Source: Calamus simplicifolius (Eukaryota; Streptophyta; Magnoliopsida; Arecales; Arecaceae). Taken from it: a stretch of DNA of 64,000 nt. Every line of letters begins with the position of its first letter. Within the stretch, counting starts at the first letter, position 1. This document shows positions 58,885-64,000 of the stretch, piece after piece. The notes beneath the pieces were generated by a model, which was given only the letters and a program-made list of their open reading frames with translations, did not search any database and had not been told where the DNA came from. The stretch spans positions 1,614,300 through 1,678,299 of the forward strand of contig UESW01003831.1 in assembly GCA_900491605.1 (NCBI GenBank). The letters are read 5' to 3'. Both the position numbers and the translations under genes were made by a program.

Positions 58885-61800
58885 AGAAGCATTGAATGGG
58901 TATGGGCTAGTGAAGGGTATGAGCTCCCGAAAATAAGTACTCTTTCATATACAATAGCACTGTATAAAGAACATTATTTCATCTAAGCAAAAAGGTATAT
59001 GATTTATGTCAAGCAAAGGGCAATTTTAGACGAGGCGAAACTTAATTAGGATCTCAAGCATATAACTCTTAGCGCATACGAAACTTTAAGTTTCAGGAGG
59101 CCTTTTTCTTCCATAATCCAGCCCAATTTGCTAAGAAATTTACAGTCTTACCCCTTCCTAACTCTAAAGGCCACCAATGTGGCTAATTCAAATCTTTGCT
59201 GCTAGACCTTTTATAGGTTCACAATAAAAGAGATTGCGATGCTTTGGAGCACATATGGTTTTTGATAACTAATTGATGCTCTAGTAGCTAGATCACTCAA
59301 GTACGGTGAGATTGGAAGGACTTGCCGCCATCTCCTCTCCTCACTCTCATTCTCACCCTCTTTCCTCCTTCATTTCTCTCTTATTTTCCTCTCATCTCCC
59401 TCTACCGCTCTCTCTCATCTTCCATTCAAACAAGAGAAATGAGTTACCATAACTCTAAGTACATACCATTAAAATTGGATTGTAGTTTGAACCATACAAT
59501 AAAAAAGCTCCAAGCAATCCCTTAGTTTAGTAAATATAATAAAAAAATGCCCAAGTTATCATTTAACTTTTAAAAAAATTGCTATATATGTATGTATGTA
59601 TAAGAAGAGAGAAAGAGTTAAACTTGGCTACAATCTATAGCTAAGCCCATACCCAATCTTCCTTTTCATCTTTGGATCCATATCGAACACTGATATCAAA
59701 GATAGAAAAGATGAGTGGCTTTGAGATTCATTTAAATTTAAGGGTGGAAAGAACGGTTAGATTTTGGATTTGGCGTATAATTCAGTCCAACTCTCTCTTT
59801 CTATAAACTATGGCTAAAGGCATATTTGGTAGCCTATAATTGGGCATCTATCTCATGTTTAGTTAGCCCAAAGGGAGGAAAAACACAAAATGGCTTTGGC
59901 CTAACGAAAGTTGGGTCTATTTAGCTATTAGTAATTGATCATCTAACTTTAGTTCATCCCAAAGAAAACCTATTCTGTATATTTAGCTGGTTTAAAGTAG
60001 AGTTAGATGTATTCATGCAATGACCTAATTTAAAGAGAAATGGCTTGAACTAGCTTTGACCTAAAGGGAACTGGAGTTACTTTAGCAAAATGGACTCTCG
60101 GTCGACTTGATTACTAAACCAAACTAAATAGGTTTGAAGTAAAGCATCTATACCAAACCAAATATGTTCTGTGGGTTATCTCAGATCACCTCAAACAACT
60201 CATAACATTTGCATCCGATTACAAAGAGTGAATTAGAAAAGCATGGTCCCTAATTTGATTCACACATGACTATAACTTAATAAAGGTAGTGTGTAATTTA
60301 TAGCACATATAGATGAAACTTACTTAGATGCAAATGTTTAGCATTTTTCATATTAAATACCAATTAAAGGGGAAGTAAAAGATGAGAAAATAAATAGAGT
60401 GAAATGACAATGCATCCACATAACGAAAGCATCAAAAGCGTAGATTTTAATGTCTAGTCTGGTTTTTTCATAGTAAAATGAATGTCATGCTTGCTTGTTA
60501 AGAAAGTTAAAGGAAATGTGAAGATTCGCCTCTTTCTATCTCCATTTACATTTGCTTTTATTCCACTTAACAACAACAAATTATAGCATTAAGAAACTTT
60601 GATTCAAGATGGTTCAGTCATAAACCGGAACTCCAAATCATTGGATTCAGTTTAGTTCTGAAAATATTCTGTGCGCCTTAATTTTAAGAACCTTTTTCTG
60701 TCCACTAAAATATTCAAATGGGCAGTTCTGCTTATCTATCTATTTACTTCTCTGGTAAGTGATCTGATGACTGGTTGATTTTAGATTCCATGAAACATCT
60801 TAATGTGAATGTAAAAAGTGAGATATTTGATTGGTTTTCTAGTACAAGATAGTTTTAAGGTCTGTCTTGGTATAAACCCGATGAATGGTTCATGAAGAAC
60901 TCCTTGAGATAGATTTGAAACTTAAAATTTGTTACTTTATGAGACAGAGAGCAATCTGTATGACTACTTCAAACTCCATGAACTAGAATTTCTCATGGCA
61001 TTTCTTGAAAAAAAAATCATATTGACAATTGAAAAAATGTTCAAGATTATACATCATATTTACCCAAAACAATACATTGATTAAAATTAGTTGATTATAC
61101 ATAAATCTTGAGTTGTTACAGGATGCCCTTACTCCTGACATTTTCTCTAGCTGCTGTAGATACAAATGCCAATCATTTCTAGGCAATTGTTCTCTAGGGA
61201 AATATGATCCATTTGAATGGCATTTACATCAAGTTGATGGCTTTGGGATTCTGTTCCTAGTGATTAGAATATAATATTAGAATTGTGCTGTAAATGGAGC
61301 CAGAGCTTAACATTAGTGAGAAGATGATATGCTGGGTTTTTTAGAATCCTAACATGGCATTGAAGGAGGCTAGATCTGAAATGAGCTAGGATCAGCCACC
61401 GAGCATATAATCCAGATTCCTTTAGTATCTCTGGGTCTGGTCTCAGTGTTATAAGAATGTGGATCCTGTAGGCCCAAATTTATGCAATGGGAATGCTTGT
61501 AAGCACAGTGACGAGCATAGCTGCTGCATATGTATGCTGAGCATATAGTGCTGCTTTGCTCAAAAGGCTTGGCCGCATAAGGTATCGCCATGCTGATCTA
61601 GTAAGTGTTGAAGGGGACATAATTGTGAGAATCTCACAAGATGAAGGGATATTATTAAGAAAGTAAGTGAGGGGCTTCATGGTGTTTTGTTTCTCCGGTA
61701 TGAGGAAATCTTTAAACTTTTAAAACAGTTGGTGTAGACCAGTTTGGGCAAAGTGCTTGAAGCCTATCAAAAACAAAGTGCCTAGATTCGCACACGCGCT

Positions 61801-62943
61801 AAGCTCTCCACTTATGGTGAGCCTAAGGAACTTAAGCATGAAGGAAGAGGTTTTCATATAAGTGAATATTTCTTTCTTAATTTTTTTCGATGTGGGACTA
61901 AATGTTCTCTCAATTTCTCATTCACCCAAATTGTGAGGTAATGGGCTTTCAAGGCCCATGAATAGTGTTCAGCCATGAGCAGTGCCATGCAAATGTTCAC
62001 CCACGACCTTCTCTGGAGCTCATCCTATGAAAAGTGCAATGCGCGTACTCTATAATCAATGCTCTAAGAGGAACAGAGCCGGCTTCAACCAATTTGGGTA
62101 ACTATGTAAGGAACTTGGGGCCTCTTTAGTGTATTGTTGTTCTTTTACTCTTTTAGAAGCAATAAACATTTTCTATAAAAAACTCTAAAGAGTAAGCGAG
62201 CAAGCTTACTAGATTCTGAACACTGTTGTTAGTGAATCTTGGCAGGCGTGGATGCTCATGGACGCTCGAGGGAAGGTGATTTGGCGCAAAACCTTTGGAT
62301 CAAGCATAAGGTTAACATGGATGATTTCCTTTATCTTTTTTTTTAATGTGAGAAAAGATTTGCAGAATATGTCAGTTATATATAGATTTAGCGGAGGAGA
62401 ATTCCTAACTTCATTAGGTGACAAGTATGTTTCTCTTTTCAAGTAGTGTTAAACTGGGATGAATCTCCAAGAAAAGAAAAATAACTCCACGTATGGTTAT
62501 AGTGGGATGAGAATATGAATGAAAATAGGTGGAGAACAAGGACCTTCAAACCTAGACAATAGTAAAGTTATGCTCGCCAAGATAGAAGACGAATTTACAT
62601 TAAGAATAGCATCCAATGGGCTAGTTCTATGGGTTATTCCACATTGACAAATGGTTGAAGGGATGAGATCTTTTTAGTTTCTGTTATCTTGCACCATTTC
62701 AACAAATCATATGCTCATAGGGAAGCATATATTCAAAACTCAATGAGTAGAGAAACTAGGTCTTGTTGATTTAATTGTGGTGGTGTAGGAAAAGGAATCT
62801 CAGTAACAAGTTTGTTCAACTTTTAAACTAAACCAAGAGGATCAGACAATCTTCTTGGCATCAGTTCAGCAAATCATGGTATGCTTTTAGATGCTTATTC
62901 TTTAAGTAGGGTTGAATCAATATGATCTTTAATTTACATATAT
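58885..62943. other. Intergenic sequence, no gene recognised
   Basis: AT-rich sequence with a short TATG repeat (59585-59602). A possible MITE at about 59825-60170 has ends CATATTTGGTAGCCTATA and, reverse complemented, CATATTTGGTTTGGTATA. Small frames at 61370-61680 (-) and 62209-62446 show no domain I know. Confidence 0.5.
59825..60170. mobile_element. Possible Tourist-like MITE
   Basis: Imperfect inverted ends as given by CATATTTGGT on both sides and a size of about 350 bp. Duplicated target bases were not confirmed. Confidence 0.35.
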
Positions 62944-63850
62944 AGGAACCTATCTACATAACTCCGCCAAGGCTGGTCCTAACCCGAGTAAAGAAGGAGG
63001 GTTGCGTTAGGTAGCTGACAGCCAGCGTAAAACTCTGTCAGACTCCTTAAAACATGAATCTACTAAATCAAACTATGCGAATGGCTAGGACGTTCCCATT
63101 AAGAGATGTGTTGCATCTGCCTCCGGATGTTTCAAAAAATGGGCAAAGGGCGCTGCATCGATGCCCGAGTGCGGTGATAAGTGAGCAAGGGTTCTTGCAC
63201 TACGAACGAGTGCGGATAAAGAAGTTAGTCCATGATAATCAGCTTAGAGTAGTAGCTTGGAATATAGAAACACTAATAGGTAAAGCTATGGAGATAGTGG
63301 ACACTATGATAGGAGAAAAGTAAATATAATATGCTTACACAAAGACTAAATGAGTAGTAAAAGATCTAAAGAAATAAAGAATACATGATATAAATTATAT
63401 TACACTGAAAAACATAAAAATAGGAATGGAGTAGGAATAATTATAGATAAAAATTTTAAGGAATATGTTGTTAAGGTAACTATGAAAGGAGATCAGATTA
63501 TATCACTAAAACTTATAATTGAAAATAATATAATTAACATAATTAGTGCATATGTACCATAAGTAGGATAAAACTAACAAACTAAGACACATTTGGGAAG
63601 ACATAGATGAAGTAACGCAAGAAATACCATGGGAAGAAAAGATATATTTGGAAGGAGATTTTAATGAACATATAGGTAAACAAAGGGATAGATATGAAAT
63701 GGTTCATGGAGGATATAGATTTAGAGATAGGAATGAAGTCAGTGTGAGCTTATTAGATTTTGTAGTGGCGTATGTGATGCTTAATACGACTTTGAGATGT
63801 TTGCGGAAGCGAGATAAGGATCAATCACATATCTTAGCAGAAATAAGATA
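62944..63850 (+). pseudogene. RTE-type LINE, 5' part with endonuclease domain
   Basis: The 5' leader (TCCGCCAAGGCTGGTCC...) is followed by a broken protein like the plant RTE/CFDP2-like endonuclease: VVAWNIETLIGKAMEIVDTM (WNIGSLTGK type), GVGIIIDKNFKEYVVKVT, IISAYVP, then KIYLEGDFNEHIGKQRDRYE (active site usually GDFN) and RFRDRNEVSVSLLDFVVAY. Stops and frame changes occur between blocks. The copy ends near 63850, before any reverse transcriptase, so it is truncated at the 3' side, which is unusual for a LINE. Confidence 0.75.
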
Positions 63851-64000
63851 ATGATCAAATCACATGTCTTAAAAATTGAGTTAGCGCGATCTATACCCGT
63901 ATTAATTTAATAACAAGAACAATAAGGAGATTAAGAATTTACCTTTCATTCTTCACCATCACTACCTTGGAATCACCAAATCCTTTTGATCACCACAGAT
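63851..64000. other. Right edge, no feature recognised
   Basis: 150 bases of AT-rich sequence after the LINE fragment. Confidence 0.5.

Noticed and set aside
61370..61680. Overlapping minus-strand ORFs of 66-73 codons
   Set aside because: Two frames compete, no domain is recognised and no splice partners were found.

Overview
The window is nuclear DNA of a flowering plant. It has spliced genes with GT-AG introns, and LTR retrotransposons, LINEs, hAT elements and MITEs fill most of the space. The style of the repeats and the GC-rich first exons suggest a monocot, perhaps a palm, but that is inference and no species can be proved from sequence reading.

Only two host genes are supported, both on the minus strand. 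(1) A FAD/NAD(P)-binding oxidoreductase of the plastid fruit-protein pKIWI502 type runs from exon 1 (13373-13917) across a 12.3 kb intron to exons 2-4 (590-1082), and its last exon lies beyond the left edge. (2) The nine-exon gene for the mitochondrial F1-ATP synthase beta subunit (44961-48733) is complete, except that the transit-peptide part of exon 1 is one base out of frame with the mature protein.

Layout. 1-13917: oxidoreductase gene. Its giant intron holds simple repeats, a Tourist-like MITE, an RTE-type LINE relic (4300-5432 and 10866-11083) and, inside that LINE, a truncated minus-oriented Ty3/gypsy element (5433-10865) that carries a gene-like multi-exon ORF antisense to the element. 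14041-15463: AT-rich flank with a tandem repeat of about 103 bp and a possible CACTA transposase scrap. 15464-41119: a nest of LTR elements. A gag-only minus-oriented gypsy element received a 1.55 kb solo LTR and a minus-oriented Ty1/copia element (A); copia A in turn received a plus-oriented copia element (B) in its 5' LTR. Target-site duplications (GCTTG for A, CTCTC for B) prove the nesting, and LTR divergence falls in the same order. 41120-44960: 5'-truncated LINE RNase H fragment, hAT transposon relic and a hAT-type MITE with a perfect 8-bp duplication. 44961-48733: ATP synthase beta gene. 49551-50450: solo LTR of the same family as the LTR in the oxidoreductase intron. 51186-51900: 0.7 kb element with very long terminal inverted repeats. 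52660-58884: complete, apparently non-autonomous LTR element (TSD AGAAG) with no recognisable protein, filled with GC-rich repeats. 58885-62940: nothing coding. 62944-63850: 5' part of an RTE LINE with an endonuclease domain.

The two host genes are unrelated in function (plastid redox protein, mitochondrial ATP synthesis). The mobile elements are nearly all broken by stops and frameshifts. A recurring feature is that several unrelated LTR families here carry arrays of short palindromes in or near U3.
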